Assembly: GCF_001457835.1 (NCBI RefSeq)
Contig: NZ_LN898230.1
Span: 637,600-701,599, forward strand
Direction: 5' to 3'
DNA: 64,000 nucleotides
Origin: Fenollaria timonensis
Lineage (GTDB): Bacteria > Bacillota > Clostridia > Tissierellales > Peptoniphilaceae
The position numbers were made by a program, and so were the translations under genes. The stretch's first letter is position 1. Every line of letters begins with the position of its first letter. Of the stretch, positions 26,257 to 37,139 are shown one piece after another. The notes below the pieces were generated by a model. It did no database searches, was not told where the DNA came from, and saw nothing but the letters and a program-made list of their open reading frames with translations.

Positions 26257-29083
26257 AATAGTTATTAGAGGTGCCAATGAAAATAATTTAAAAAACTTAG
26301 ATATAGATATACCTAGAAATAAATTTGTGGTTATAACAGGACTATCAGGTTCGGGGAAGTCTTCACTTGCTTTTGACACAATATATGCTGAAGGTCAAAG
26401 AAGGTATGTGGAGAGCCTTTCGAGCTATGCTAGAATGTTCTTAGGAAACACTACTAAGCCAAATGTTGAGTTTATTAGCGGCCTAAGTCCATCTATATCC
26501 ATAGACCAAAAGACTACAAGCAATAACCCGAGATCAACAGTAGGAACAGTTACAGAAGTTTATGATTATCTAAGACTTTTATATGCAAGAATTGGCCAAA
26601 TCTATTGCCCAAGCTGTGGTAAGAAGATTACATCACAAACCATTGATCAGATAGCTGATATAATCATGAGCCACGAAGAAGGACAAAAGATTTATGTCTT
26701 AGCACCTATTGTTAGAGGACAAAAGGGGCAACATAAAAAAGTTATTGAGCAAATTCAAAAAGACGGCTTTGTTAGATATATATTAGATGGCGAAATGCAT
26801 GATATTACAGATAAAGTAGATATAGACAAGAACAAGAAACACGATATTGACATCGTTATCGATAGGCTTGTGATTAAAGATGGTATATTATCAAGACTAA
26901 CTGGCTCACTTGAGACTGCAGTTCATTATTCGAATGGACTTGTTAAGATAAATTATTTAGACTTATATGAGAAATCTTATTCAACAAAATATGCCTGTAT
27001 TGATTGCGGTATATCATTTGATGAGCTATCTACAAGATTGTTTTCATTCAACAGTCCTTTTGGTATGTGTGAAAGATGTAACGGACTAGGCTACTTTAGA
27101 AGCATTGACAGGGATTTAGTTATACCTGACTATTCACTTTCACTTGAAGAAGGAGTCATAGAGCCATTTAAAAATTCAAAGAAGGGCACTTATTATTATA
27201 AGATATTTAAATTTATATTAGATAAATATGACTTTAAAGAAGACCAGCCATTCTCAGAGGCACCTAAGAAAATGATAGATGATTTACTTAATGGTACTGA
27301 CTACAATGTAAGGTTTAAGTACAATTCATTATTCACAAAAACATCTAGAGAATTTAATAAGAAGTGGCCGGGTATACTCTCTGTAATGATGGACAGGCTT
27401 ACAAGCTCTATGTCCCAAGCGGTTAGAGATAACACTGAAGAGTATGTTGAAGAGATTGAATGCCCTGAGTGTCATGGTGCAAGACTAAAAAAGGAAGCAC
27501 TTGCTGTTAGGGTAGGCGATTTAAATATTTATGAATTTACTCAGTTAAGTATAAAAGACGAACTTGATTATATAAATAATTTAAAGCTAAATAAAACGGA
27601 AGAAAAGATTGCTGAACAAATCTTGATTGAGATAAAGAAGAGATTATCATTCTTGATAACTGTAGGACTTGATTACTTAAATCTATCCAGAATGGCGAAG
27701 ACGCTATCTGGTGGTGAAGCTCAAAGAATTAGGCTTGCTACACAGATAGGCTCTGCTCTAGTGGGCGTTATATACGTTTTAGACGAACCATCCATAGGTT
27801 TACATCAAAGAGACAATTTAAAGTTAATACAAGCGCTTAAGGAGCTAACAGATGCAGGCAACACCTTACTTGTAGTAGAACATGACGAAGAGATTATGCA
27901 CCATTGCGACGAGATCATAGATATTGGTCCTGGAGCGGGTATACATGGTGGACATCTTGTTGTTCAAGGCAATATCAATAAAGTTATGAAATGTAAAAAA
28001 TCCATCACAGGCGACTATTTATCTGGAAGAAAGAAAATTCCTCTTAAGGATGAGTATAGAAAGACTGATAAAGATAATGTTTTGAGGGTCATAGGAGCAA
28101 GCGAAAACAATCTTAAAAACATAGACGTAGAAGTGCCTCTAAGTGAATTTGTAACAGTAACGGGTGTTTCTGGTTCAGGAAAGTCAACTTTAGTTAATGA
28201 AATTATTTATAAATCACTAGCACAAAAGATTAATAAATCAAAATATAAACCTGGTAAGAGAAAAGCTGTTGAAGGCATTGAAAATATTGACAAGGTAGTA
28301 GTAATTGATCAAAGCCCAATAGGTAGAACGCCTAGATCAAATCCAGCGACATACACTGGCACATTTGATCTAATCAGAGATGTCTTTGCTATGACGCAAG
28401 AGGCTAAGATGAGAGGCTATCAAAAAGGAAGATTCTCTTTCAATGTTAAAGGCGGTCGCTGCGAAGCATGTAAGGGTGATGGTATATTAAAGGTTGAAAT
28501 GCATTTCTTGCCAGATGTATATGTACCATGTGAGGTATGTAAAGGAAAGAGATACAATAGAGAGACGCTTGAAGTTAAGTTTAAGGACAAAACTATTGCC
28601 GATGTACTTGACATGACAGTTGAGGAAGGACTAAAGTTTTTTGAAAATCAACCGCGTATAGCAAGAAAACTACAAACGCTTTATGATGTAGGTCTTGGAT
28701 ATATAAAGATTGGTCAAAGCTCAACAGAGCTATCGGGTGGCGAGGCACAAAGAGTTAAGCTTGCAACAGAACTTTCTAAAAAGTCAACTGGAAGAACCAT
28801 ATATATACTTGATGAGCCAACTACTGGACTTCATTCGCATGACGTTGCAAAGCTTATAAAGGTACTAAACACACTTGTTGATCAAAACAACTCAGTCTTA
28901 GTCATAGAACACAATCTTGATGTTATTAAACAATCAGACTACATCATAGACCTTGGTCCAGAAGGCGGAGACATGGGCGGAACCATAGTTGCCACAGGAA
29001 CACCTATAGAAGTAGCTAAGAACAAAAAATCATATACAGGAAAGTTTTTGAGAGAAATATTTGAAAAGGAAGGAAAGCTTTAA
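26246..29083 (+). CDS. uvrA: Excinuclease ABC subunit A
   Basis: Damage-recognition ATPase of nucleotide excision repair, 945 residues, full length. Two ABC modules: Walker [16 protein letters not shown] near residue 31 and [15 protein letters not shown] near 640, each with its LSGGEAQR signature, plus CxxC zinc elements ([15 protein letters not shown]...[14 protein letters not shown]...CEVCKGKR). It starts at TTG 26246 with AAGGAGG upstream inside uvrB. Confidence 0.98.
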   Translation: MENKIVIRGANENNLKNLDIDIPRNKFVVITGLSGSGKSSLAFDTIYAEGQRRYVESLSSYARMFLGNTTKPNVEFISGLSPSISIDQKTTSNNPRSTVGTVTEVYDYLRLLYARIGQIYCPSCGKKITSQTIDQIADIIMSHEEGQKIYVLAPIVRGQKGQHKKVIEQIQKDGFVRYILDGEMHDITDKVDIDKNKKHDIDIVIDRLVIKDGILSRLTGSLETAVHYSNGLVKINYLDLYEKSYSTKYACIDCGISFDELSTRLFSFNSPFGMCERCNGLGYFRSIDRDLVIPDYSLSLEEGVIEPFKNSKKGTYYYKIFKFILDKYDFKEDQPFSEAPKKMIDDLLNGTDYNVRFKYNSLFTKTSREFNKKWPGILSVMMDRLTSSMSQAVRDNTEEYVEEIECPECHGARLKKEALAVRVGDLNIYEFTQLSIKDELDYINNLKLNKTEEKIAEQILIEIKKRLSFLITVGLDYLNLSRMAKTLSGGEAQRIRLATQIGSALVGVIYVLDEPSIGLHQRDNLKLIQALKELTDAGNTLLVVEHDEEIMHHCDEIIDIGPGAGIHGGHLVVQGNINKVMKCKKSITGDYLSGRKKIPLKDEYRKTDKDNVLRVIGASENNLKNIDVEVPLSEFVTVTGVSGSGKSTLVNEIIYKSLAQKINKSKYKPGKRKAVEGIENIDKVVVIDQSPIGRTPRSNPATYTGTFDLIRDVFAMTQEAKMRGYQKGRFSFNVKGGRCEACKGDGILKVEMHFLPDVYVPCEVCKGKRYNRETLEVKFKDKTIADVLDMTVEEGLKFFENQPRIARKLQTLYDVGLGYIKIGQSSTELSGGEAQRVKLATELSKKSTGRTIYILDEPTTGLHSHDVAKLIKVLNTLVDQNNSVLVIEHNLDVIKQSDYIIDLGPEGGDMGGTIVATGTPIEVAKNKKSYTGKFLREIFEKEGKL

Positions 29084-29132
29084 TTGATTAAAAGCATGAC
29101 ATTTCGGGTATATTTTATATACGGAGGTAAAT

Positions 29133-29945
29133 ATGAAAAGGAGCTTTCTTAAAAAATTTATAATATTATTTATAGTTCAAATACTTTTCCTACAAGGCTT
29201 TACTGCAAAAGCAATCTCAAAGCCTGATTATGGATTTGTACTTGATAATGCAAATATTATCTCTCAAGATACTATTGATCATATCAATGAAATGAATTTT
29301 AAAATGAAAGACTATGGAAGTCAAGTTGCTGTACTAACAATTAATGACTTAGGCGGCACGGATATAGAATCATTTTCTAATAAAGTATTTAGAGATTGGG
29401 GCATAGGGGATAAGAAAAAGAACAACGGAGTACTTTTATTAGTAAGCCTTAATGATAGACAGGTAAGGTTTGAAGTAGGTTATGGGCTTGAAGGCGCAAT
29501 AAATGATGCTAAAGCAGGAAGAATAATAAGAAATGTAATAAAACCAAATTTTCAAGCAGAAGATTATGATAAAGGTATTAGAGATGCGTTCGATAGCGTA
29601 ATTTATTACATCGGAGAAGAGTACAATGTAAAGTTTGAAGAAATAGACGTAAATGAATTAGGACTTGAAAATGATTTATCTATAAGCCCAGTAATGATAA
29701 TATTATTAATATTTTTATTTATTATGATTACATCTAGGCTTAATAGATCAAGATATATCTACGGCAGAAGAGGAAGAATGTATAGACGTAGACGTAGAAA
29801 TATATTTTTCGATGACGATGATCCATTCGGTGGCTTTTTCGGAGGCTCTGGTGGTTCAGGCGGATTTGGTGGCTTCGGCGGATCAGGTGGCGGCAGCTTT
29901 GGCGGCGGTTCATCTGGAGGCGGCGGAGCATCAGGATCTTGGTAA
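29133..29945 (+). CDS. TPM domain membrane protein with Gly/Ser-rich tail (YgcG-like)
   Basis: A 270-residue protein: signal peptide (1 to about 27), extracytoplasmic TPM domain (about 30-165; YGFVLDNANIISQDTIDHIN, VAVLTINDLGG, KNNGVLLLVSLNDRQVRFEV), a transmembrane helix (about 183-200) and a basic then glycine/serine-rich cytoplasmic tail (GGFFGGSGGSGGFGGFGG). CGGAGG precedes the ATG. It is paired with lemA, a widespread association; the function of the pair is poorly defined, with membrane protein quality control suggested for TPM homologs. Confidence 0.88.
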   Translation: MKRSFLKKFIILFIVQILFLQGFTAKAISKPDYGFVLDNANIISQDTIDHINEMNFKMKDYGSQVAVLTINDLGGTDIESFSNKVFRDWGIGDKKKNNGVLLLVSLNDRQVRFEVGYGLEGAINDAKAGRIIRNVIKPNFQAEDYDKGIRDAFDSVIYYIGEEYNVKFEEIDVNELGLENDLSISPVMIILLIFLFIMITSRLNRSRYIYGRRGRMYRRRRRNIFFDDDDPFGGFFGGSGGSGGFGGFGGSGGGSFGGGSSGGGGASGSW

Positions 29946-29973
29946 ATAAATTTTAAATAAAGGAGATAAAGAA

Positions 29974-30552
29974 ATGGAAGAAAAAAGACAAAGAAGAGGT
30001 AGGTTTTCACCACTTTTAATTATACTAGTAATAGTAATTGCATTAGGTGCATTAGTAGCATCTAAGTACAACGGCCTAGTTAACAGACAAGAGAACGTTA
30101 ATAAGACATGGGCAGAAGTTCAAACTCAATATCAAAGAAGAGCAGACCTAATACCAAACTTAGTTGAAACAGTAAAGGGTTATGCTAAACATGAAGAAGA
30201 AACACTTGAAAATATTGCTAAACTTAGAAGCGGTTATACTGAAGCAAAAACACCTGAAGACTATGAAGAGCTTGATACAGAACTAGCTAAAAATATTAAC
30301 ATAGTTGTAGAAAACTATCCAGATTTAAAAGCTAATGAAAACTTCTTAAGTTTACAAGATGAATTAGCAGGAACTGAAAACAGGATAGCAGTTGCAAGAC
30401 GTGACTTTAATAACGAAGCAACTGAATTCAATAAATCAGTTAGGACATTCCCTAACAATATCTTTGCATCGATTCTTGGCTTTGATAAATTTGAAACATT
30501 TAAAGCTCAAGACGGAGCAGAGAACGCACCAAGCGTTGATTTTGGTAAATAA
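29974..30552 (+). CDS. lemA: LemA family protein
   Basis: A 192-residue single-pass membrane protein. A basic N-terminus (KRQRRGR) and one helix (about 12-28, LLIILVIVIALGALVAS) are followed by the LemA helical domain: YNGLVNRQENVNKTWAEVQT, YQRRADLIPNLVETVKGYA and ENRIAVARRDFNNEATEFNK, ending with FPNNIFASILGF. AAGGAGAT precedes the ATG. It follows the TPM gene by 28 bp and ends at a terminator, so the two form a small unit, possibly with read-through from uvrA. Confidence 0.93.
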   Translation: MEEKRQRRGRFSPLLIILVIVIALGALVASKYNGLVNRQENVNKTWAEVQTQYQRRADLIPNLVETVKGYAKHEEETLENIAKLRSGYTEAKTPEDYEELDTELAKNINIVVENYPDLKANENFLSLQDELAGTENRIAVARRDFNNEATEFNKSVRTFPNNIFASILGFDKFETFKAQDGAENAPSVDFGK

Positions 30553-30559
30553 TATAATT

Positions 30560-30592
30560 AAAAGTCAAACTTTGATTTTGTTTGACTTTTTC
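30560..30592 (+). terminator. Rho-independent terminator after lemA
   Basis: AAAAGTCAAAC pairs perfectly with GTTTGACTTTT, 9-base loop, followed by TTC. Confidence 0.85.
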
Positions 30593-30616
30593 TTGTGTAA
30601 TTAAGTAAAATATTTA

Positions 30617-30645
30617 TTTACTTATAATGATATTAGTGATATAAT
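30617..30645 (+). promoter_or_regulatory. Sigma-A-type promoter for tig-clpP-clpX
   Basis: TTTACT (30617-30622), 17 bp, TATAAT (30640-30645). Lies 32 bp before the tig start codon and just after the lemA terminator. No CIRCE or CtsR-like repeat was noticed. Confidence 0.75.
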
Positions 30646-30677
30646 AACAACATAAGTAATTTTAAGGAGTGAATTAA

Positions 30678-31967
30678 GTGAAAGTTAATTTTGACAAAAA
30701 AGAAAAAAATAAAGTTTACTTCAATGTAGACGTGGATTGGAAGGATTTTGAGCCTAAGATAGACGAAGCTTATAAGAAGATTAGATCAAAATTTAGTATT
30801 CCTGGATTTAGAAAAGGTAAAGTACCTAAGATGATTATTGAACAAAACTATGGCGTTCAAGTATTTTATGATGAAGCTATAAACATCATGCTTCAAGAAA
30901 TCTATCCAAAGGCTTTAGAAGAATTAGATTTAAAAGTTGTTGACCAACCAGATGTTGACGTTAAAGACTTTAAAGAAAATGAAAATATTAACTTTACATT
31001 TGAAGTAGAAGTAGTTCCTGAGTTTGAATTACCAAACTTTGAAGAAATAGAAGTTAAAGATATTAAAGAAGAATTCGATAAAGAAGTTGTTACTAACGAA
31101 ATTGAAAGATTAAGAAACGAAAATGCTAGATACACTATCATTGAAGATAGAAAAACTAAAAAAGGTGATATAGTTAAGCTTGACTTTAAAGGTTATGTAG
31201 ATAATGAAGCATTCCAAGGCGGAGAAGCAAAAGATTATGAACTAGAAATTGGTTCTAATTCATTTATACCAGGCTTTGAAGATCAATTAGTAGATAGAGC
31301 TATAGGCGAAGAATTTGATGTAAATGTTAAATTCCCTGAAGAATATCATGCAGAAGATCTAAAAGGAAAAGACGCTAAATTTATCTGCACTATAAATGAA
31401 ATTAAAGTTAAAGAATTACCTGAACTTGATGATAACTTTGCATCAGATGTTTCAGAATTCGATACATTAAAAGAATTTAAAGCAGATTTAAGAAAGAAAT
31501 TAAAAGCTCAATTCAATGAAATGATTGACGCTCAAAGAGAAAACAAAGTACTTGATAAAGTTATTGAAGAAACAAAATTTGATGTTCCAAATAGAATGAT
31601 TGAAGACGAAGTAGAAAACGAATTAAGAAACTTCCAATATAGACTACAAGCTCAAGGCTTAAACTATGAAGATTACAAGAAGTATACTGGAAATACAGAC
31701 GAAGAAATCAAGGAAACATTCAAAGAACCTGCGGAAAAAAGAGTTAAACTTGGTTTAATTCTTGAAAAATATGCTAAAGAAAATAAATTAAAAGCTACAA
31801 AGAGAGATTATGACAAAGAACTTGATAAATTAGCTGAAATGTATAAAGCAGAAGATAAAGAAGAATTTAAAAAATCAATGAGTGAAGGATCTCTAGAATT
31901 CTTAGACAGAGGCATACTTAACTCAAAAGCAATTGACGATATAAAGAAAAAAGTAAAATATATTTAA
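30678..31967 (+). CDS. tig: Trigger factor
   Basis: Ribosome-associated chaperone and peptidyl-prolyl isomerase. The 429-residue protein has the N-terminal ribosome-binding motif FSIPGFRKGKVPK, the FKBP-type PPIase domain (about 155-235; GDIVKLDFKGYVDNEAFQGG, FIPGFEDQLV) and the C-terminal helical chaperone domain. It starts at GTG with AAGGAGTG upstream. It heads the tig-clpP-clpX block. Confidence 0.97.
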   Translation: MKVNFDKKEKNKVYFNVDVDWKDFEPKIDEAYKKIRSKFSIPGFRKGKVPKMIIEQNYGVQVFYDEAINIMLQEIYPKALEELDLKVVDQPDVDVKDFKENENINFTFEVEVVPEFELPNFEEIEVKDIKEEFDKEVVTNEIERLRNENARYTIIEDRKTKKGDIVKLDFKGYVDNEAFQGGEAKDYELEIGSNSFIPGFEDQLVDRAIGEEFDVNVKFPEEYHAEDLKGKDAKFICTINEIKVKELPELDDNFASDVSEFDTLKEFKADLRKKLKAQFNEMIDAQRENKVLDKVIEETKFDVPNRMIEDEVENELRNFQYRLQAQGLNYEDYKKYTGNTDEEIKETFKEPAEKRVKLGLILEKYAKENKLKATKRDYDKELDKLAEMYKAEDKEEFKKSMSEGSLEFLDRGILNSKAIDDIKKKVKYI

Positions 31968-31979
31968 TGGGGTGATAAA

Positions 31980-32561
31980 ATGGCATTAATTCCTATGGTT
32001 GTAGAACAAAGTTCCAGAGGAGAAAGGTCATATGATATCTACTCAAGGCTTTTAAAAGAAAGAATTATTTTCTTGTCAGGTGAAATAAACAATGAGATGG
32101 CTGACTTAATTGTAGCTCAATTGTTATTTCTAGAAGCAGAAGATCCTGATAAAGATATACAAATCTATATAAATTCACCAGGAGGCTCAGTATCAGCTGG
32201 CTTTGCTATATATGATACAATGCAATATATAAAACCTGATGTTTCAACTATATGCGTTGGCTTAGCTGCATCCATGGGTGCCTTCCTATTAGCAGCAGGT
32301 ACTAAAGGAAAGAGATATGCTTTACCAAACGCTGACATCATGATACATCAACCACTTGGTGGAACTCAAGGACAAGCTGAAGACATTCGTATTCAAGCAG
32401 AAAAGATTCTTGAAATTAGAAAGAGAATAAATAAGATACTGTCAGAAAAAACTGGACAAGATATTGAGATAATCAATAGAGATACTGACAGAGACTACTA
32501 CTTAAATGCAGAAGAAGCAGTTAAGTACGGTCTAATAGATAAAGTTATGGAGAAACATTAA
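31980..32561 (+). CDS. clpP: ATP-dependent Clp protease proteolytic subunit
   Basis: Serine peptidase that forms the tetradecameric chamber of ClpXP. The 193-residue protein carries the catalytic triad Ser98 (GLAASMGAF), His123 (MIHQPLGG) and Asp172 ([10 protein letters not shown]), and the [11 protein letters not shown] oxyanion region. GGGGTG precedes the ATG, 12 bp after tig. Partner ClpX is next, 3 bp downstream. Confidence 0.98.
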   Translation: MALIPMVVEQSSRGERSYDIYSRLLKERIIFLSGEINNEMADLIVAQLLFLEAEDPDKDIQIYINSPGGSVSAGFAIYDTMQYIKPDVSTICVGLAASMGAFLLAAGTKGKRYALPNADIMIHQPLGGTQGQAEDIRIQAEKILEIRKRINKILSEKTGQDIEIINRDTDRDYYLNAEEAVKYGLIDKVMEKH

Positions 32562-32564
32562 TAA

Positions 32565-33818
32565 ATGTCTAAATATGATGAAATAAGATGTTCCTTTTGT
32601 GGCAAAACTCAAAATGAAGTAAAAAGATTGATATCTGGGCCAAATGTATACATCTGTGATGAATGTATTAACGTTTGTATGGATATATTAGAAGAAGATC
32701 AATTACTAAACGAAGAAAATTATGGCTTCGAAGATATGGTTTTACCAACACCAATGGAGATAAAGAAGTCCTTAGATGATTATGTCATTGGACAAGATGA
32801 CGCTAAGAAGACATTATCCGTTGCTGTATATAACCATTATAAGAGAATCACAAAGGATACAATTGATAAAGATGTAGAAATAAAGAAAAGTAATATACTT
32901 TTACTCGGTCCAACAGGAAGCGGTAAAACACTTCTTGCTGAGACTCTAGCAAGGATACTTAACGTTCCATTTGCAATATGTGATGCAACTACTCTTACTG
33001 AGGCAGGCTACGTTGGTGAAGATGTTGAAAACATCATTCTTAAGCTTATCCAAAATGCGAACTACGATGTAGATAGAGCTGAAAGAGGCATAATTTACGT
33101 TGATGAGATAGATAAGATTGCTAAGAAGAGTGAAAACGTTTCTATCACTAGAGATGTTAGCGGTGAAGGTGTTCAACAAGCTCTTTTAAAAATCTTAGAG
33201 GGAACTATAGCTAACGTGCCACCACAAGGCGGAAGAAAGCATCCACAAGAGGAGTTTATTCAAGTTGATACAAGCAATATACTTTTCATAGTTGGTGGAG
33301 CCTTCCAAGGTCTTGACGACATCATTGCAAAGAGAACTAATAAAAAGTCTTACGGCTTTGGATCAGAAATTTTCGATAAATCTAAACAAAAGTCAGAAGC
33401 TTTAAAGCATGTTGAGAGCGAAGATTTAATGAAGTTTGGCTTGATACCAGAACTAATCGGCAGACTTCCAGTTACAGTAACACTTAACGAGCTTAAGGAA
33501 GATGATTTAGTCAAGATACTAACAGAGCCAAAGAACGCACTTATTAAGCAATACCAAGAGCTTATTAGGATGGATGGCGCAGAGCTTGAGTTTACTGATG
33601 ATGCAGTTAGAAGGATAGCTCAAAAAGCTATAGAAATGAAGACTGGAGCTAGAGGACTAAGAAGTATTATTGAAAAAGTAATGCTTGACATAATGTATGA
33701 ACTTCCATCTAAGAAGTACGATGGAACATTAAAGATAGATAGTTCTGTTATTGATGGAAAGAAGAAGCTTACTTATCATAGTGACGATAAGGATAAAGAA
33801 GAAAAAATCGTTTCATAG
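32565..33818 (+). CDS. clpX: ClpX, ATP-dependent unfoldase of ClpXP
   Basis: AAA+ unfoldase of 417 residues. N-terminal zinc-binding domain ([15 protein letters not shown], then CDECINVC), Walker A GPTGSGKT, Walker [11 protein letters not shown], sensor and pore-loop [10 protein letters not shown] region, and the ClpP-contact type GFGSEI segment (Gly-Phe-Gly). ATG starts 4 bp after clpP stop. A hairpin follows the gene. Confidence 0.98.
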   Translation: MSKYDEIRCSFCGKTQNEVKRLISGPNVYICDECINVCMDILEEDQLLNEENYGFEDMVLPTPMEIKKSLDDYVIGQDDAKKTLSVAVYNHYKRITKDTIDKDVEIKKSNILLLGPTGSGKTLLAETLARILNVPFAICDATTLTEAGYVGEDVENIILKLIQNANYDVDRAERGIIYVDEIDKIAKKSENVSITRDVSGEGVQQALLKILEGTIANVPPQGGRKHPQEEFIQVDTSNILFIVGGAFQGLDDIIAKRTNKKSYGFGSEIFDKSKQKSEALKHVESEDLMKFGLIPELIGRLPVTVTLNELKEDDLVKILTEPKNALIKQYQELIRMDGAELEFTDDAVRRIAQKAIEMKTGARGLRSIIEKVMLDIMYELPSKKYDGTLKIDSSVIDGKKKLTYHSDDKDKEEKIVS

Positions 33819-33849
33819 ATTAAGCAGATTGCTTATTTAGAAGCTCAAT

Positions 33850-33880
33850 AAGGCCGGACAAATATGTTTCGGCCTTTTAT
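33850..33880 (+). terminator. Terminator or attenuator hairpin between clpX and lon
   Basis: AAGGCCG pairs with CGGCCTT (GC-rich for this genome, inner ACA/TGT can extend it) followed by TTATT. It would partly or fully uncouple lon-ysxC from tig-clpPX. No strong promoter was seen between this hairpin and the lon start 15 bp later, so read-through may be the main source of lon mRNA. Confidence 0.7.
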
Positions 33881-33894
33881 TAAAGGAGAAAGAT

Positions 33895-36279
33895 ATGGAT
33901 AATTATGAAGAAATAATCGATAATTTTTCATTTGATGATGACTATGGTGAAGATGGCATTAAAGTGCCTATCGTTTCAATTCAAGATTTGAATCTTGTTA
34001 GTAATAACTTTTACAGTATCAATCTAGATAATGAAGACTTGGTTACTTCTATAGCGAAGGCATCTAAGACTAATGGTATCTTTGCTGTTTTTCAATTAAA
34101 AACAAATAGAAAGTCTATATCAAGCGCAAAATCAGTTCACGAGATAGGTATACTTGCTGAGATTGAATCCATAGTTCCTAATAATAAGTACATGAAGATG
34201 AACTTTAGAACTCTATCTAAGGTTTATTTGACTAATGTTTTTAAGAACGATGGCATTGTTTATGGTGATCTTATAAAATTAAATGACGAGAACGACTATT
34301 CATTTGACAATCCTGAGAATATTACATACTCTGAGGTAGTTAAGAGTTCACTCGATAAGTTAAATGCACTTATTATGGAGAGTCAATCAAGTAAGGATAG
34401 GATAGCTCCAAGTACTGTTGACTACGATGTATTTTTGGATAGTATATTCTCAAGGCTTGATATTGATAAAAAAATTACTCAAGATTATAATAACGCGCTT
34501 GACAAGAAGGAAAGAACTAAGATAGTTATTGATACTATCAATAAATCCATAGTTACAATTGAGGTTTTACAAACACTTCAAGATAAAACAAAAGATGCCA
34601 TGGACAAAAATCAAAGAGACTACATCCTTCATGAACAGTTAAAGATTATAAAAAATGAACTTAATGCAGATAAATCTGGAGCTAAAAATATTTTTGATGC
34701 ATATAGAAGTGACATTAAAAAATTAAAGGCTCCAAAAGAAGTAGAGGAGAAGGCTTTTAAGGAGATAGAGAAGCTTGAGCAAACGCCAGTTACATCACCT
34801 GATTATCCTTCTACACTTCAATATATCGAGTTAATTAAGGACCTTCCTTGGAATACTAGAACTAAGGATACAAAGGATTTAAAGTTAGCTAAGGAGATAC
34901 TTGATAGGGATCATTACGGCTTAAAAGATGTTAAGGATAGGATACTTGAATACCTTGCTATACTTAATAATAAGAAAGCTATAAAAGGCTCCATCATATG
35001 CTTTGTTGGACCTCCGGGGGTCGGTAAGACATCTATCGCTAACTCCATAGCCAATGCTACGAACAGAAATTTTGTTAGGATGTCACTAGGCGGTATCAAG
35101 GACGAAGCTGATATTAGAGGTCATATGAGGACTTATGTTGGATCTATGCCTGGAAGAATTATTTCCTTGATGAAGAAAGCTAAGTCAAAAAACCCAGTAT
35201 TTTTATTTGACGAGATAGATAAGATAGGACAAGATTTTAGAGGAGACCCATCAAGTGCACTACTAGAAGTGCTTGACAGCTCTCAAAATAGTGACTTTAC
35301 AGACAGATACTTAGAGCTTCCATATGATTTGTCAGAAGTTTTATTTATAACTACTGCAAACTCGCTAGATACAATACCAGAAGCGCTTTTAGATAGGCTT
35401 GAAATTATAAGGATAGAGGGCTACACTGACGAAGAAAAACTTAATATAGCAAAGAAGTATCTTGTACCAAAGTCTTTAGAAAATGCTGGTTTAAGTAAGG
35501 ACGCAATAAAATTCGATGATGAGGCTCTTTATAGACTCATTGATAATTACACAAGAGAGTCGGGTGTAAGAGAGCTTGAAAGAAAGATACAATCAATAAT
35601 TAGAAAGCTAGTTTATAAAAAATATATGGATGATGATCTAGAAAAAAAAGTTGATGTAAAAACTGTTGATAAATTATTAGAAGGACCTATTTTTGAATAC
35701 AACTTAGTTGATAAAGAGGACAGCGTTGGTAAGGCTGTAGGCCTTGCATGGACAAGGGTAGGTGGCGATACCATAAACGTTGAAGCTCAATTGATGCCTG
35801 GTGATGGCAAACTTAATATAACTGGTAATCTTGGTAAAGTTATGCAAGAGTCTTGTCAATTAGCGATAAGCTACTTAAAGGCAAACTACGAGTACTTTAA
35901 TATTGACAAGAAGAAGTTCAAAGATTACGACATACATGTTCACGTACCAGAAGGCGCTATACCAAAAGACGGTCCAAGTGCTGGTATAACCATAACAACG
36001 GCGATACTATCAGCTTTGACAGATCAAAAGATTAACAGATACTTTGCTATGACTGGAGAAATTACTTTATTAGGCAATGTTCTTGCCATAGGCGGTCTTA
36101 AAGAGAAGGCGCTTGCTGCTAAGAGAATGAAGATTAGGGATTTAATTCTTCCTATGGAAAATAAGAAAGATTTTGAAAAGCTTCCAAAAAATATTAAAGA
36201 AAGTCTTAATGTACACTACGTTAATAACTTTAAAGAGCTTAGCAAAATTATTTTCATAGATGGTGATAAAGATGCTTAA
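33895..36279 (+). CDS. lon: ATP-dependent protease Lon (LonA)
   Basis: A 794-residue AAA+ serine protease of the cytoplasm. N-terminal substrate-binding domain (about 1-210; sequence weakly conserved, as usual), coiled region, AAA+ domain with Walker A GPPGVGKTSIA and VFLFDEIDKIG, and the C-terminal protease domain with Ser695 in PKDGPSAGITI and the GGLKEK lysine region near 736-738. AAAGGAGAA precedes the ATG. Its 3' end overlaps ysxC. The lon-ysxC order after clpX is common in Firmicutes. Confidence 0.97.
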   Translation: MDNYEEIIDNFSFDDDYGEDGIKVPIVSIQDLNLVSNNFYSINLDNEDLVTSIAKASKTNGIFAVFQLKTNRKSISSAKSVHEIGILAEIESIVPNNKYMKMNFRTLSKVYLTNVFKNDGIVYGDLIKLNDENDYSFDNPENITYSEVVKSSLDKLNALIMESQSSKDRIAPSTVDYDVFLDSIFSRLDIDKKITQDYNNALDKKERTKIVIDTINKSIVTIEVLQTLQDKTKDAMDKNQRDYILHEQLKIIKNELNADKSGAKNIFDAYRSDIKKLKAPKEVEEKAFKEIEKLEQTPVTSPDYPSTLQYIELIKDLPWNTRTKDTKDLKLAKEILDRDHYGLKDVKDRILEYLAILNNKKAIKGSIICFVGPPGVGKTSIANSIANATNRNFVRMSLGGIKDEADIRGHMRTYVGSMPGRIISLMKKAKSKNPVFLFDEIDKIGQDFRGDPSSALLEVLDSSQNSDFTDRYLELPYDLSEVLFITTANSLDTIPEALLDRLEIIRIEGYTDEEKLNIAKKYLVPKSLENAGLSKDAIKFDDEALYRLIDNYTRESGVRELERKIQSIIRKLVYKKYMDDDLEKKVDVKTVDKLLEGPIFEYNLVDKEDSVGKAVGLAWTRVGGDTINVEAQLMPGDGKLNITGNLGKVMQESCQLAISYLKANYEYFNIDKKKFKDYDIHVHVPEGAIPKDGPSAGITITTAILSALTDQKINRYFAMTGEITLLGNVLAIGGLKEKALAAKRMKIRDLILPMENKKDFEKLPKNIKESLNVHYVNNFKELSKIIFIDGDKDA

Positions 36280-36856
36280 GATTAATGAACCCTTCTTAGA
36301 GAGGATGGCAGTTGATGAGAAGAGCTACCCAAAAGATGGACTTAAGGAGATAGTCTTAGTTGGTAGAAGTAATGTTGGTAAGAGCTCATTTATAAATGCA
36401 CTTACTAACAGAAAGAAACTTGCTTATACATCGTCTTCACCTGGAAAGACTAGAACTATTAACTTTTATAATATGGATAATAAGTTTAGAATAGTTGACC
36501 TTCCTGGCTATGGATATGCAAAAATATCCATGAAGGAAAGAGAGAAGTGGAAGAAGATTATAGAAGAGTACCTTGTAAAGTCTCAAAACATTGCTCTTAT
36601 CTGTCAAATAATTGATATTAGGCATGAGCCAACAAAGCTAGACTTAATGATGTATGATTACATTCGATCAACTGGAACGGATTATCTCATCATAGCTAAT
36701 AAGCTAGATAAGTTAAAATCATCACAAATACTAAAACAAGTAAGCATAATAAATAAATCACTTCACGACTTAGATAAGGATTTACTAATACCATTTTCAT
36801 CGCAAGACAAAAGAGGAGTTAAAGAAGTACTAAATAAGTTTGAAGAGATAATTTAA
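36272..36856 (+). CDS. ysxC: Ribosome biogenesis GTPase YsxC/EngB
   Basis: A 194-residue GTPase needed for 50S assembly. G1 GRSNVGKSSFINAL, G3 DLPGYGYA, G4 NKLDKL are present. The ATG at 36272 overlaps the end of lon (ATGCTTAA); an ATG at 36260 would add four residues and is less likely. A strong terminator follows. Confidence 0.95.
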   Translation: MLKINEPFLERMAVDEKSYPKDGLKEIVLVGRSNVGKSSFINALTNRKKLAYTSSSPGKTRTINFYNMDNKFRIVDLPGYGYAKISMKEREKWKKIIEEYLVKSQNIALICQIIDIRHEPTKLDLMMYDYIRSTGTDYLIIANKLDKLKSSQILKQVSIINKSLHDLDKDLLIPFSSQDKRGVKEVLNKFEEII

Positions 36857-36866
36857 TAAGAACAAG

Positions 36867-36906
36867 AAAGGCGCTTATATCAATATTGATAAGAGCGCCT
36901 TTAAAT
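36867..36906 (+). terminator. Rho-independent terminator after ysxC
   Basis: AAAGGCGCT pairs with AGCGCCTTT; the enclosed sequence contains a further self-complementary ATCAATATTGAT, giving a long stem, followed by TTTAAATAT. Confidence 0.85.
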
Positions 36907-36918
36907 ATATAGTAAAAT

Positions 36919-36946
36919 GAAAAAGCCGAAGTGATTCGGCTTTTAA
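36919..36946. terminator. Terminator hairpin of rubredoxin (functional on the minus strand, near-symmetric)
   Basis: AAAAGCCGAA (36921-36930), loop GTGA, TTCGGCTTTT (36935-36944), a perfect 10-bp stem. On the minus strand it follows the rubredoxin stop codon and runs into TTTTTCATTTT; on the plus strand it runs into TTTTAATTTA and backs up the ysxC terminator. Confidence 0.82.
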
Positions 36947-36955
36947 TTTACTTAG

Positions 36956-37114
36956 TTACATTTTAGAAAACATGTCCTTACCAACACCACAAACTGGGCA
37001 AACCCAATCATCAGGGATGTCTTCAAAAGCTGTTCCTGGAGCTATACCTCCGTCTGGATCACCTATTTCAGGATCATAAACATAACCGCATGCATCGCAT
37101 TCATATTTGTCCAT
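36956..37114 (-). CDS. Rubredoxin
   Basis: A 52-residue electron carrier, short enough to be overlooked. The iron-binding cysteines are in CDACGY (Cys6, Cys9) and CPVCGVGKD (Cys39, Cys42), with the family core [15 protein letters not shown] and [11 protein letters not shown] between. Rubredoxins hold one Fe(Cys)4 and commonly serve oxygen and peroxide detoxification in anaerobes; no partner reductase or rubrerythrin is in this window. The ATG is preceded by AAGGAGG. It is transcribed alone, divergent from the RsbW-like gene, and ends at its own terminator. Confidence 0.97.
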   Translation of the reverse strand: MDKYECDACGYVYDPEIGDPDGGIAPGTAFEDIPDDWVCPVCGVGKDMFSKM

Positions 37115-37139
37115 AATGCAACCTCCTTCCTTTCGATTT

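Noticed and set aside
29740-30013. Proline-rich frame on the minus strand opposite the TPM gene tail
   Set aside because: It is the complement of the Gly/Ser codon run of the TPM protein and has no start signal.
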